From: Paenibacillus baekrokdamisoli
Lineage (GTDB): Bacteria > Bacillota > Bacilli > Paenibacillales > Paenibacillaceae
Length of the DNA stretch: 64,000 nucleotides
Assembly (NCBI RefSeq): GCF_003945345.1
Contig: NZ_AP019308.1
Location: 5,446,501-5,510,500 of the forward strand
Direction of reading: 5' to 3'
How positions within the stretch are numbered: position 1 is the stretch's first letter; every line of letters begins with the position of its first letter. The position numbers were made by a program, and so were the translations under genes. Shown piece after piece: positions 25,801-33,051 of this stretch. The notes under the pieces are model-generated. The model saw only the letters and a list, made by a program, of their open reading frames with translations, ran no database searches and was not told the DNA's origin.

Positions 25801-26081
25801 TGATTAACAAAGGAACGGCTTAGTGAGGATGAACCCGATAATTTGACCGATTTACCGCCCGAATAGAAGAGGTTTGTTGCCAATGCAGCAGTACCTCCGG
25901 CGACTAAAGTATAATCCCAACCGTCAGGCACCCCGTTAGAATCAATGTCGGTTTCAAATCCGGGGTTGAGAGCCGTATTCGGCTCCGAAGCTAGTGCTTG
26001 ACGTGTACCAATCGGTAACAATCCAACAAAGAGCATAAGGACAATTCCGTAGCAAGCCATCTTTTTAAACAAAGGTCTCAT
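22890..26081 (-). CDS. Secreted multidomain carbohydrate-active protein: three CBM-like repeats plus an alpha/alpha-barrel domain
   Basis: A 1063-aa protein with a Sec signal (about residues 1-32, ending ALAS). Three repeats of about 155 residues follow, each starting NxxxExDxxxxxxPDGWDY and ending in an Asp/Trp strand; they resemble jelly-roll carbohydrate-binding modules (CBM4/9-like). After a beta-rich linker (about 515-640) comes a helical region with GVGQTILSSAGHFDSHLD, QQANGGWVLPWDY and SGSWPYGWRL. This looks like an alpha/alpha-barrel catalytic domain of the pectic-lyase or glycuronyl-epimerase kind. The last 65 residues form a helical tail like FIMAH domains. Start ATG has GGAGG 9 bp upstream. 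The divergent AraC gene probably regulates it. Catalytic activity is inferred from fold appearance only. Confidence 0.85.
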   Translation of the reverse strand: MRPLFKKMACYGIVLMLFVGLLPIGTRQALASEPNTALNPGFETDIDSNGVPDGWDYTLVAGGTAALATNLFYSGGKSVKLSGSSSLSRSFVNQWYVPAVENTRYTMSSWIKTNNVTAGFAGLELVFYNSSHQSLASVRTSVTQGTHDWQKVETSWISPPGTVSYAFRVALDFGSGDLWADSVASFVADEQNLLLNGNMETDIDNNSVPDGYDYSVASGGSGSLVTAEKYQGQKSVRLQGSSTSSRSFASQWYLPAQEYKEYQFQAKLKTNGVTLASGNGFVGLEIAFYDEGHQLLQSARQPANSGTHDWEQVSLSKKAPADTAFFSFRMVLDYASGNAWFDAAEAVSLVNSNLLLNGSLERDTNSDSIPDGWDYTLLDGGTAAVSTSVFREGAGSVRLSGVNASSRAAVNQWSVPINGGSFYRFSIEHKTSSVSAQFVGFELGVYNSSHQVIDNRRFAGSPGTHDWQEITVNLKLPDNASYVAIRPFLDFGSGDVWFDNARITKLTEQPSPVILPLSGLFKGTVHDTLSLKVKNSGNTRSLLDTFSLLGKTLAITSSSQLSDGASSYSYTLAGDLTFDAASSTIALNNYGEGTIEISGTFTAEAGALITPVALHEKKSNSTILYKLLNRGYGTLQDSTVWGVGQTILSSAGHFDSHLDTLLSGSVWKTYHGFWPTDPQDADTNSITSIYRIYAAMYDITRNSDYLDKAHLAAEQLLNTQQANGGWVLPWDYTSFGALRPKTETNAVNTQQAMLGLYEAYLRFGKPEYLDALEKGKDYMLTNPGTKYVWLDTAHTRGTVPYYDMLDITINGVTGPAIEIYNVDATALNIFGLMYNLTSDADLVPYMNGLINNLKAVQYDSGSWPYGWRLIGETPAAYNFVQSLDLASYNKLHGNSDVEDMLLKVLGDLGNRYADFPVLKKELAAVANLDFTDNLLTYINSKLALQNVDGSFLNDTRSGTAFMYFMLNALTESGYKDPQALNEVLSDIPDTAFDATPATRRSNLSAAIGQVITKASSGDFSGAVAQIDSQLLLNIDLWITDTAKHDDIKAVVNVIRNQFAAAIY

Positions 26082-26289
26082 TTCTATTTTCCTCCATTCA
26101 GTTATTCGTTCCTCGTACTTAACACGGACTCATAACGAAAAGAAAGCAGCTCCTTCCTTATTTGATGGTTAGCTCCTTCTTCTGTGTAATTTCGTGGGGT
26201 TATTTATTATAATAAGGGCAGCACATGTGAACGATCTTTGTCATTCTATCCGATTTTTTTATACTATCGTGTTAAGGGAGACGATCTGG

Positions 26290-27186
26290 ATGGCCTACAA
26301 ACGGGTAACACTTAACGAAGAGATCGTTATTAACCAAATTATCACTTTTCACTACTATGAATTGCCTGGATCCTATGTAACCAAAGGGGAGAAACATAAT
26401 TTTTGGGAGTTCGTCTATGTCGATAAAGGAGAAATTGATGTTCGATCAGACAGCGGTGTATTTTCCGTCAAGCAAGGGGAAATCGTCTTTTATAAGCCCA
26501 ATGAATTTCATTCCGGCAATTCAAATGCCAAATCCCCGCCTAATTTGATCATTATTACGTTTGACTGTGACTCAGAGGCTATGAAAATATTCGAGAATAA
26601 AAGATTCAGTGTGGACGAGCAGGAGAGAAGATTGCTCACTCAATTAGTTAACGAGGGGTATAATGCGCTGACTCCACGCCTCGATAAACCTTATAAAAAA
26701 GAAATGCAAATAAAGAAAAACTCGCTATTCGGAAGCCAGCAGTTGGTCAAGTTGAATTTAGAGATGCTGTTAATACATTTTGCGCGCAGGTTGAAAACAA
26801 CCGACACCTTTTCCAAGCTGGTGTCAACGATGAATGAAAAGAAAGACTCTGATCTGACCAAACAAATTATAGCTTTTATGAATCGAACGCTTCACAAAAG
26901 CTTAACGCTCAAAGATATTTATAACAATTTTACGGTTGGCCGTTCGCAGCTTCTACGGACATTCAAGATGAATACGGGCTATGGCATCATGGAATATTTT
27001 AATCGTTTGAAAATTGAGAGGGCCAAAACATTGATCCGCGAGGAACAATATAATTACACGGAGATTGCTGAACGGCTTGGTTACAGCAGCATCCATTATT
27101 TCTCCCGTCATTTCAAGCGTTCAACAGGTATGACACCGACAACCTATGCAAGATCGGTGAAGGCGAGGATCCTGAATCATCGGTAA
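26290..27186 (+). CDS. AraC family transcriptional regulator with cupin sensor domain
   Basis: A 298-aa regulator. The N-terminal half is a cupin (HNFWEFVYVDKGEIDV, VKQGEIVFYKPNEFHSG) that should bind a sugar. The C-terminal two-helix-turn-helix domain contains LTLKDIYNNFTVGRSQLLRTF and the signature YTEIAERLGYSSIHYFSRHF. ATG 26290 has GGGAG 9 bp upstream; the frame is open back to 26194 without a better start. It is divergent from the 1063-aa secreted protein and is its likely activator. Confidence 0.9.
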   Translation: MAYKRVTLNEEIVINQIITFHYYELPGSYVTKGEKHNFWEFVYVDKGEIDVRSDSGVFSVKQGEIVFYKPNEFHSGNSNAKSPPNLIIITFDCDSEAMKIFENKRFSVDEQERRLLTQLVNEGYNALTPRLDKPYKKEMQIKKNSLFGSQQLVKLNLEMLLIHFARRLKTTDTFSKLVSTMNEKKDSDLTKQIIAFMNRTLHKSLTLKDIYNNFTVGRSQLLRTFKMNTGYGIMEYFNRLKIERAKTLIREEQYNYTEIAERLGYSSIHYFSRHFKRSTGMTPTTYARSVKARILNHR

Positions 27187-27256
27187 TTTCATTGGAAAAG
27201 ACGTAGAAAATTACTCGGCCAAATCGAATTGAAAATCGGTGAGATTTAATACGAAT

Positions 27257-27291
27257 GAGGAGTCAACCTAAGGGTTGCTCCTCTTTTTTTG
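27257..27291 (+). terminator. Rho-independent terminator after the AraC gene
   Basis: GAGGAGTCAACC pairs with GGGTTGCTCCTC around TAA, followed by TTTTTTT. Clear intrinsic terminator. Confidence 0.85.
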
Positions 27292-27414
27292 TGTAAAGAA
27301 AGTATTTAGATAACAAGTCCATTCATAGGGCCTAGTACTAGCTTTGTGATCAACTCAGCGTTAGTGGACCCTAAAAGTCGCTTTATCGCAAATAAGTCAT
27401 TTTAATGTTTTAAT

Positions 27415-27474
27415 ATGAGTCATAAATAATGATTAAAATTAACTATTGCATTATTTATGACTCATAAATATAAT
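27415..27474 (+). promoter_or_regulatory. Sigma-A promoter of the gluconeogenic operon with two palindromic operators (candidate CcpN sites)
   Basis: TTGCAT (27446-27451), 17 bp, TATAAT (27469-27474). Two copies of a palindrome around ATGA(G/C)TCAT flank and overlap it. The second, TATTTATGACTCATAAATA (27452-27470), is a perfect 19-bp palindrome lying over the spacer and -10. The left arm ATGAGTCATAAATAATG (27415-27431) is the exact reverse complement of 27449-27465. CcpN is known to repress gapB and pckA in B. subtilis under glycolytic conditions, and ccpN is encoded in this operon. Operator identity is inferred. Confidence 0.75.
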
Positions 27475-27508
27475 AAAGGCATAACATATACCGGAGGAGG
27501 ATGAACGA

Positions 27509-28558
27509 TTGTTGCGAGTTGGTCTTAGTGGAACAGGACGAATAGGCAGGTTATGTATTCGTAAAGCTTTGTCGCTAAAGTCACGAGATTTTGAATTGAC
27601 AGTCATAAACACGACATGTGCAATTCATACATTGGCACATTTACTCCAATACGATACTGTTCATGGCAAATGGGATGCAGACATCAAGATAAACAAAGAC
27701 CAATTAATTATTAACGGCAATCGAATATCCATCGTATCGGAGAGAGATCCAAGTTTAATTCCTTGGAAAGAGTATGGCGTTGAACTCGTCATCGACTCGA
27801 CAGGAAAATTTACCGACCGTCTTGCGATGGAAAAACATTTGTCATCTGGAGCCCGCAGGGTGCTTTTAACATCACCGGGAAAAGATGTCGATTTGACAAT
27901 CGTAATGGGAGTCAATGAGGATCGATATGATCCGGCAAGGCATCGGTTGCTTTCGGCAGCCTCATGCACAACGAACTGTTTAGCCCCGGTTCTAGATATT
28001 ATGGATCAAGCTTTTGGAGTGAAACGGGGATGGATGACGGCGGTGCATGCCTATACCAACGATCAGAATCATATGGACAATCCACATAAGGATTTGCGGC
28101 GAGCCCGTTCCTGTACAAGTTCCATCATTCCGACTTCTACGGGAGTGAGTAAGGCTTTGATCGATGTTCTTCCTGGACTTGCTCCGCATATTAAAGGAAT
28201 TTCTGTACGCGTTCCGACCCAAGATGTTTCTCTACTGGATTTGCAGCTTGTTTTAAAGAGCCCGGTACAGGTTGCTGATGTACAGAAAGCCATTCAAGCA
28301 GCGATTACTGGAGAGCTCGGAGCATACGTCGGTTATAACGAGCTGCCGTTGGTTTCTTCGGATTATATCGGTAATGATAAATCGGCTGTTGTTGATGGGC
28401 TAAGCATCATGACACAAGAGGATCAGGTGAAATTATTAGCTTGGTATGACAATGAATGGGCATATGCTAGTCGAGTCATCGACGTCACTCGCTTGATCGC
28501 TGAAGCAGAACAGCGGCAACTAAAAGGGGGAGAACAATGCGTAACCAAGATGGCGTGA
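27509..28558 (+). CDS. gapB: Glyceraldehyde-3-phosphate dehydrogenase, gluconeogenic type (GapB)
   Basis: A 349-aa GAPDH. The N-terminus VGLSGTGRIGRL is a variant cofactor loop, the active site is ASCTTNCLAPV with the catalytic Cys, and the C-terminus has WYDNEWAYASRV. It interconverts glyceraldehyde-3-phosphate and 1,3-bisphosphoglycerate. The gluconeogenic GapB role is inferred from the operon: ppdK, ccpN and ppsR follow, and the promoter has CcpN-type palindromes. It starts with TTG (27509), 8 bp after GGAGGAGG. The SR1P-like gene overlaps its end by 22 bp. Confidence 0.92.
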   Translation: MLRVGLSGTGRIGRLCIRKALSLKSRDFELTVINTTCAIHTLAHLLQYDTVHGKWDADIKINKDQLIINGNRISIVSERDPSLIPWKEYGVELVIDSTGKFTDRLAMEKHLSSGARRVLLTSPGKDVDLTIVMGVNEDRYDPARHRLLSAASCTTNCLAPVLDIMDQAFGVKRGWMTAVHAYTNDQNHMDNPHKDLRRARSCTSSIIPTSTGVSKALIDVLPGLAPHIKGISVRVPTQDVSLLDLQLVLKSPVQVADVQKAIQAAITGELGAYVGYNELPLVSSDYIGNDKSAVVDGLSIMTQEDQVKLLAWYDNEWAYASRVIDVTRLIAEAEQRQLKGGEQCVTKMA

Positions 28559-28704
28559 TCACAAAAAATGAGTTAGGAATGGCCATTTGTAAGATTTGCA
28601 ATGAAGTTCTATATACCCTGCCGACGAACCGCCTGAAAAAGTTTTACGTCGTTTGCAACAATGAGGAATGCATAGGGAAAACCAGAGAGGGAGATACAAA
28701 ATGA
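28537..28704 (+). CDS. Small CxxC zinc-ribbon peptide resembling SR1P (GapA-binding peptide)
   Basis: A 55-aa reading frame: ATG 28537 with GGGGGAG about 5 bp upstream, stop TGA 28702-28704. The core AICKICNEVLY, then KKFYVVCNNEEC, gives Cys-x2-Cys ... Cys-x4-Cys. This matches the pattern of B. subtilis SR1P, which begins with I-V-C-x2-C and has LYGKC later, and which binds GapA. In B. subtilis SR1P is encoded on the SR1 RNA, itself repressed by CcpN. Here it sits between gapB and ppdK, overlapping gapB by 22 bp and ppdK by an ATGA junction, so it is co-translated with both. An N-terminal extension of 14 residues precedes the core. Homology is by pattern and context, not by alignment search. 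Confidence 0.7.
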   Translation: MRNQDGVITKNELGMAICKICNEVLYTLPTNRLKKFYVVCNNEECIGKTREGDTK

Positions 28705-31394
28705 CATTGAAAATGGTATATTCCTTTACCGAAGGAAATGCGAAAATGAAAGCTTTACTGGGGGGTAAGGGCGCGAATTTGGCGGAAATGACCCGAACAG
28801 GTCTGCCGGTTCCTCCTGGTTTCACTATAACGACCGAAGCTTGTCACGCTTTCTTTCATTCTGGCAATCGAATAACAGATGATCTTCTAGCACAAATTAA
28901 CCTCGGGTTGAAGCAGCTCGAAAGCGATAAGGGTCAAATGTTCGGCGACCCGTCTCATCCGCTCTTGATATCTGTTCGATCGGGCTCTGTAACCTCTATG
29001 CCTGGTATGATGGACACGATTCTAAACCTGGGATTAAACGACGAGACGGTGGAAGGATTAGTGGCATTAACCCATAATGATCGTTTCGCTTATGATTGTT
29101 ACCGCCGGTTGATCCAGATGTTCGGCAGTGTTGTTATGGGTATTGAGGGCTTTCAGTTCGAGCGCCTCTTGACTCGAATGAAAAAAAATCTCGGCATCCA
29201 GCAGGATCAAGAGGTTACGGCTGAGGGTTGGCAACAACTCATTTCTGAATACAAACAGTGCGTAAAGACGCATTCAGGCGTTGAATTCCCGCAAAATGTG
29301 CATGATCAGCTCAAATTGGCTGTGGAAGCTGTTTTCAAATCATGGCATAACCATAGAGCGCAAGTATACCGTAAAATCAATCGTATTCCTGATGAACAAG
29401 GAACTGCCGTCAATGTGCAAAGCATGGTATTCGGCAACAAGGGCGACGATTGCGGTACTGGTGTCGTATTTACCAGGAATCCATCATCGGGTGAGAATGT
29501 TATGTTCGGTGAATATCTCATCAATGCTCAAGGTGAAGATGTAGTTGCAGGTGTGAGAACCCCGCAAACTATTGAAACACTGAAGAACATACTTCCGGAA
29601 ATGTATGACCAGATTGAGCAAGTGTGTAAGCAATTGGAACAGCATTACAAGGATATGCAGGATATCGAGTTCACGGTTGAGAATGGGAAGCTGTACGTGC
29701 TCCAAACGAGAAATGGAAAACGAAATGCTCAAGCGGCATTAAAAGTTGCCGTCGATCTCGTTTCAGAAGGCGTGATTAGCAGAGAGGACGCTCTGCAAAG
29801 AATTGAAGTTTCCCATCTCGACCAGCTGCTTCACAGGGGAATCGATGAAAGTGCAGTTACTGACGTGATAGCAGTAGGACTACCAGCTTCCCCGGGTGCT
29901 GCGATCGGAATCGTCGCGTTCGATGCGGATACCGCAGCAGAGTGGAATAAAGCAGGTAAACAGGTGATTTTGGTTCGCTCTGAAACGACGCCCGAAGATA
30001 TTCATGGCGTACTTGCAGCCGAAGGCGTCCTTACCAGCCGCGGAGGAATGACTAGTCACGCTGCGGTTGTGGCACGGGGAATGGGTAAGCCTTGCGTTTG
30101 CGGCTGTGAAGGTGTGCGCATTGATTTGCAGGCAAAGCAGATGTTTGCGGGTGATAGAATCGTTGAGGAGGGAGACTGGATTACTTTGGATGGAGTGAGT
30201 GGAAGAGTTATCCAAGGTGCCGTCCCTCTGAAAGAGGCAACCGTGACGGATGAACTTCTCCAGATTCTGCAATGGGCCGATGAAGTCCGCAAATTACGAG
30301 TGTACGCCAATGCTGATAATCCTGAAGACGCGGAAATAGCGCGTGGCTTTGGAGCAGAGGGAATCGGCTTGTGCCGGACGGAGCATATGTTCTTCTCTCC
30401 ATCTCGTTTGGCGGTCATGCAGAGAATGATCATGGCTGATTCGCTAGAAGAACGCAAGATAGCGTTGGATCAGCTTTTGCCCATGCAGCAATTTGATTTC
30501 GAGGGGATCTTTAAAGCTATGGATGGACTTCCTGTCACCGTTCGGCTTCTGGATCCGCCTTTACACGAATTTCTGCCCAATTTGAGCGAGCTGCAGAGCA
30601 AGCTTCAAAGTTCGGATACGGACGAGGAAAAGGTGCAGCTGCAGCAAATGATCCGCAAAGTTAATGCCCTGCATGAATCCAATCCGATGCTTGGTCAGAG
30701 GGGCTGTAGATTGGGTATCGTTTACCCGGAAATCTACGATATGCAAATCGAAGCCATTTTCAAAGCAGCATCCGCATGTATAGATAGAGGAGTATCTGTG
30801 CATCCGGAAATAATGATTCCTCTTGTCGGCGATGTGAGCGAGCTGAAAATATTGAGAGAACTTGTTGATGAAGTGGCTGAACAAGTGCTCAGTGCGGATA
30901 AAAAAAGAGAATGCAGGTATAAGGTTGGGACGATGATCGAAGTGCCGCGTGCCGCCCTTACGGCTCGGCGAATCGCAGCCCATGCAGACTTTTTCTCTTT
31001 TGGTACAAATGATTTAACACAAATGACTTATGGCTACAGCAGGGATGATGCGGAGGGTAAATTTCTAGCACATTACCTGGACAAAAAACTTCTACCCCAT
31101 AATCCATTTCAAGTGCTTGACTCTGAAGGGGTAGGCCAATTAATCGATCTTGCTGTGACAGCAGGACGCGCTTTGAAGCCAACACTGAAAACAGGCATTT
31201 GCGGAGAGCATGGAGGGGATAAGGATTCGATCGCTTTCTGCCACCAAACCGGATTGGATTATGTCAGTTGCTCCCCATACCGAATTCCAATGGCTAGAAT
31301 TGCCGCCGCCCAAGCTGCAATTGAACATAATAATCAGGTAGAGAAGCAGGCAGAGAAGCAGGCAGAGAAGCAGGTAGAAGCAAAAGCAGTGTGA
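28701..31394 (+). CDS. ppdK: Pyruvate, phosphate dikinase
   Basis: An 897-aa enzyme converting pyruvate, ATP and phosphate to phosphoenolpyruvate, the entry to gluconeogenesis. The ATP-grasp N-terminal part begins LLGGKGANLAEM. The swivelling His domain has LTSRGGMTSHAAVVARGMGK: its His carries phosphate and the adjacent Thr is the target of PpsR. The PEP-binding barrel has EGIGLCRTEHMFF and GTNDLTQMTYGYSRDD. ATG 28701 follows GAGAGGGAG; a 28668 start is upstream of that site. The C-terminus ends in a tandem EKQA repeat not usual for the family. Confidence 0.96.
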   Translation: MTLKMVYSFTEGNAKMKALLGGKGANLAEMTRTGLPVPPGFTITTEACHAFFHSGNRITDDLLAQINLGLKQLESDKGQMFGDPSHPLLISVRSGSVTSMPGMMDTILNLGLNDETVEGLVALTHNDRFAYDCYRRLIQMFGSVVMGIEGFQFERLLTRMKKNLGIQQDQEVTAEGWQQLISEYKQCVKTHSGVEFPQNVHDQLKLAVEAVFKSWHNHRAQVYRKINRIPDEQGTAVNVQSMVFGNKGDDCGTGVVFTRNPSSGENVMFGEYLINAQGEDVVAGVRTPQTIETLKNILPEMYDQIEQVCKQLEQHYKDMQDIEFTVENGKLYVLQTRNGKRNAQAALKVAVDLVSEGVISREDALQRIEVSHLDQLLHRGIDESAVTDVIAVGLPASPGAAIGIVAFDADTAAEWNKAGKQVILVRSETTPEDIHGVLAAEGVLTSRGGMTSHAAVVARGMGKPCVCGCEGVRIDLQAKQMFAGDRIVEEGDWITLDGVSGRVIQGAVPLKEATVTDELLQILQWADEVRKLRVYANADNPEDAEIARGFGAEGIGLCRTEHMFFSPSRLAVMQRMIMADSLEERKIALDQLLPMQQFDFEGIFKAMDGLPVTVRLLDPPLHEFLPNLSELQSKLQSSDTDEEKVQLQQMIRKVNALHESNPMLGQRGCRLGIVYPEIYDMQIEAIFKAASACIDRGVSVHPEIMIPLVGDVSELKILRELVDEVAEQVLSADKKRECRYKVGTMIEVPRAALTARRIAAHADFFSFGTNDLTQMTYGYSRDDAEGKFLAHYLDKKLLPHNPFQVLDSEGVGQLIDLAVTAGRALKPTLKTGICGEHGGDKDSIAFCHQTGLDYVSCSPYRIPMARIAAAQAAIEHNNQVEKQAEKQAEKQVEAKAV
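31338..31380 (+). repeat. 12-bp tandem repeat in the ppdK 3' end
   Basis: GCAGAGAAGCAG-type units repeat three to four times, encoding VEKQ-AEKQ-AEKQ-VEAK at the PPDK C-terminus. A short in-frame tandem repeat prone to length change; the enzyme core is unaffected. Confidence 0.8.
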
Positions 31395-31454
31395 TCCATC
31401 AATCGGATCGGTTACAATGGTGGAAGACGTACGACGCAATGGGAGGGAACAACG

Positions 31455-32099
31455 ATCGAACTATCATCCCGCCAATTGGAAATTATCGAATTGGTCCAGA
31501 AACGTGCTCCGATTACAGGAGAACAAATCGCTGAGCTTCTTGGATTAAGCCGACCCACCATCCGGTCCGACCTGGTGCTGCTTGTGATGTTGGGTTATAT
31601 CGATGCGAAGCCTAAAGTCGGTTATTTTATCGGCAATGCCGTGATGAAACAGAATTCTAATGTTACCCAAATTACACAGCAGCTAGTCAGTGATGTGATG
31701 GGTATCCCTGTGGTTCTTCGAGAGACGGCGACCGTAAGCGATGCGGTCGTCACTCTTTTTCTCGAAAATGTAGGGAGTATTATGGTCGTAGATGCATCCG
31801 GTGCACTGGCTGGTATCGTTTCACGAAAGGATTTGCTGAAAGTGACACTGGGTAACGCTCAGGCGTCTCCCATTTTGCTCAGTATGGTGATGACCCGCTA
31901 CCCGAACATCGCCACGGTGTCCCCTGACGACACGGTCCGTGAGGCGATGAGCAAAATGATTTCCCACCAAGTGGATGGTTTGCCTGTCGTTCACCCTATG
32001 AATCCATCAGAAGGATCGCCCAAAGTGGAAGTGATCGGCAGAATAACGAAAACAACCATTACGAAGTTGCTGTTCGATGCGACTGCGGGGGATCAATAG
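31455..32099 (+). CDS. ccpN: CcpN-type transcriptional repressor (HTH + CBS domains)
   Basis: About 214 aa. The N-terminal HTH is ITGEQIAELLGLSRPTIRSDL, then GYIDAKPKVGYF, followed by two CBS domains (VSDAVVTLFLENVGSIMVVD; VREAMSKMISHQVDGLPVV). In B. subtilis CcpN represses gapB and pckA and responds to ATP/ADP. The start is odd. The family N-terminus (TIELSSRQLEIIELV) is in frame, but no ATG, GTG or TTG precedes it after the ppdK stop. GGGAGGG (31441-31447) points to ATC at 31455. The next standard start, TTG 31476, would lose conserved residues and lies 28 bp from the ribosome site. I give 31455 as the probable beginning. Confidence 0.88.
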   Translation: MELSSRQLEIIELVQKRAPITGEQIAELLGLSRPTIRSDLVLLVMLGYIDAKPKVGYFIGNAVMKQNSNVTQITQQLVSDVMGIPVVLRETATVSDAVVTLFLENVGSIMVVDASGALAGIVSRKDLLKVTLGNAQASPILLSMVMTRYPNIATVSPDDTVREAMSKMISHQVDGLPVVHPMNPSEGSPKVEVIGRITKTTITKLLFDATAGDQ

Positions 32100-32113
32100 G
32101 GGGCGAATACAGG

Positions 32114-32929
32114 TTGAATGAACAAATAAGCACCATTTTTGTTTGCTCCGATTCAGTAGGAGAAACCGCAGAGGCTGTCGTTCGCGCGACGGTTCGACAA
32201 TTCGATACCGAGAATGTGAACATTAGGCGCTGGGGACATATCAAATCTGAAGAAGAGATTCGCAAAATCATGGAAGAGGCCGCTCGAATCGGCAGTTTTG
32301 TCGTGTACACGCTTGTTCTTCCAGAATTAAGAGAAATGATCCGGCAAGAGGCTGTCCGTTTAAAGGTGTTTGCCGTGGATGTCATGGGACCTGTAATGGA
32401 AGCTTTTATACATACATTCAACTTTTCACCGAAACAAAAACCCGGTCTTCTTCACCAAATGGATAGGGAGTATTTCAAAAGGGTAGAAGCAGTTGAATTT
32501 ACAGTGAAATGCGACGATGGGCAGGACCCGGCTTCTTGGAAACAAGCGGATCTTGTATTACTTGGTGTCTCCAGAACGTCTAAGACACCGCTAAGCATCT
32601 TCTTGGCACATAAAGGGTACAAAGTGGCCAACTATCCGATCGTTCCTGAAGTCAAGCCGCCTAAAGCTCTGACTGAATTGAAGGAATGCAGGTTCATCGG
32701 ATTGACCATGAGACCGGAAAGCCTGGTTAATATTCGAACGGAACGTTTGAAAGCGATGGGGCTGCCCTACGGAGTCACTTATGCATCATTAGAACGGGTT
32801 GTCGAAGAGTTGGAACAGGCCCAATCTCTCTTCCGGCAGCTAGGCTGCATGGTTATAGATGTCACAGAACAGGCAATCGAAGAGACGGCGGGAACGATTA
32901 TGGAGGCATTGGCTTTTCAATCCAAATAG
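32114..32929 (+). CDS. ppsR: PPDK regulatory protein (bifunctional Ser/Thr kinase and phosphorylase)
   Basis: A 271-aa DUF299 protein (YqfL in B. subtilis). It inactivates pyruvate phosphate dikinase by ADP-dependent phosphorylation of the active-site Thr and reactivates it with phosphate. Motifs: IFVCSDSVGETAEAVVRA at the N-terminus and the P-loop-like LLGVSRTSKTPLS near residue 150. Start TTG 32114 lies about 10 bp after AGGGGG. It follows ccpN by 14 bp, and its target ppdK is in the same operon. Confidence 0.95.
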   Translation: MNEQISTIFVCSDSVGETAEAVVRATVRQFDTENVNIRRWGHIKSEEEIRKIMEEAARIGSFVVYTLVLPELREMIRQEAVRLKVFAVDVMGPVMEAFIHTFNFSPKQKPGLLHQMDREYFKRVEAVEFTVKCDDGQDPASWKQADLVLLGVSRTSKTPLSIFLAHKGYKVANYPIVPEVKPPKALTELKECRFIGLTMRPESLVNIRTERLKAMGLPYGVTYASLERVVEELEQAQSLFRQLGCMVIDVTEQAIEETAGTIMEALAFQSK

Positions 32930-32984
32930 TTCAATGACTTACGGTCAAATTGTCCATTGATTTACGGTCAAATTGTTCAACAAA

Positions 32985-33020
32985 ATGCACGCGGCGAGAA
33001 GTTCGCCGCGTGCATTTTTA
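32985..33020 (+). terminator. Rho-independent terminator of the gluconeogenic operon
   Basis: ATGCACGCGGCGA (32985-32997), loop GAAGT, TCGCCGCGTGCAT (33003-33015), then TTTTATT. A 13-bp perfect stem. Just before it TACGGTCAAATTGT occurs twice, 23 bp apart (32939 and 32962), of unknown meaning. Confidence 0.9.
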
Positions 33021-33051
33021 TTGCGTTATTCGTCCATATAGGTTTATTCAA

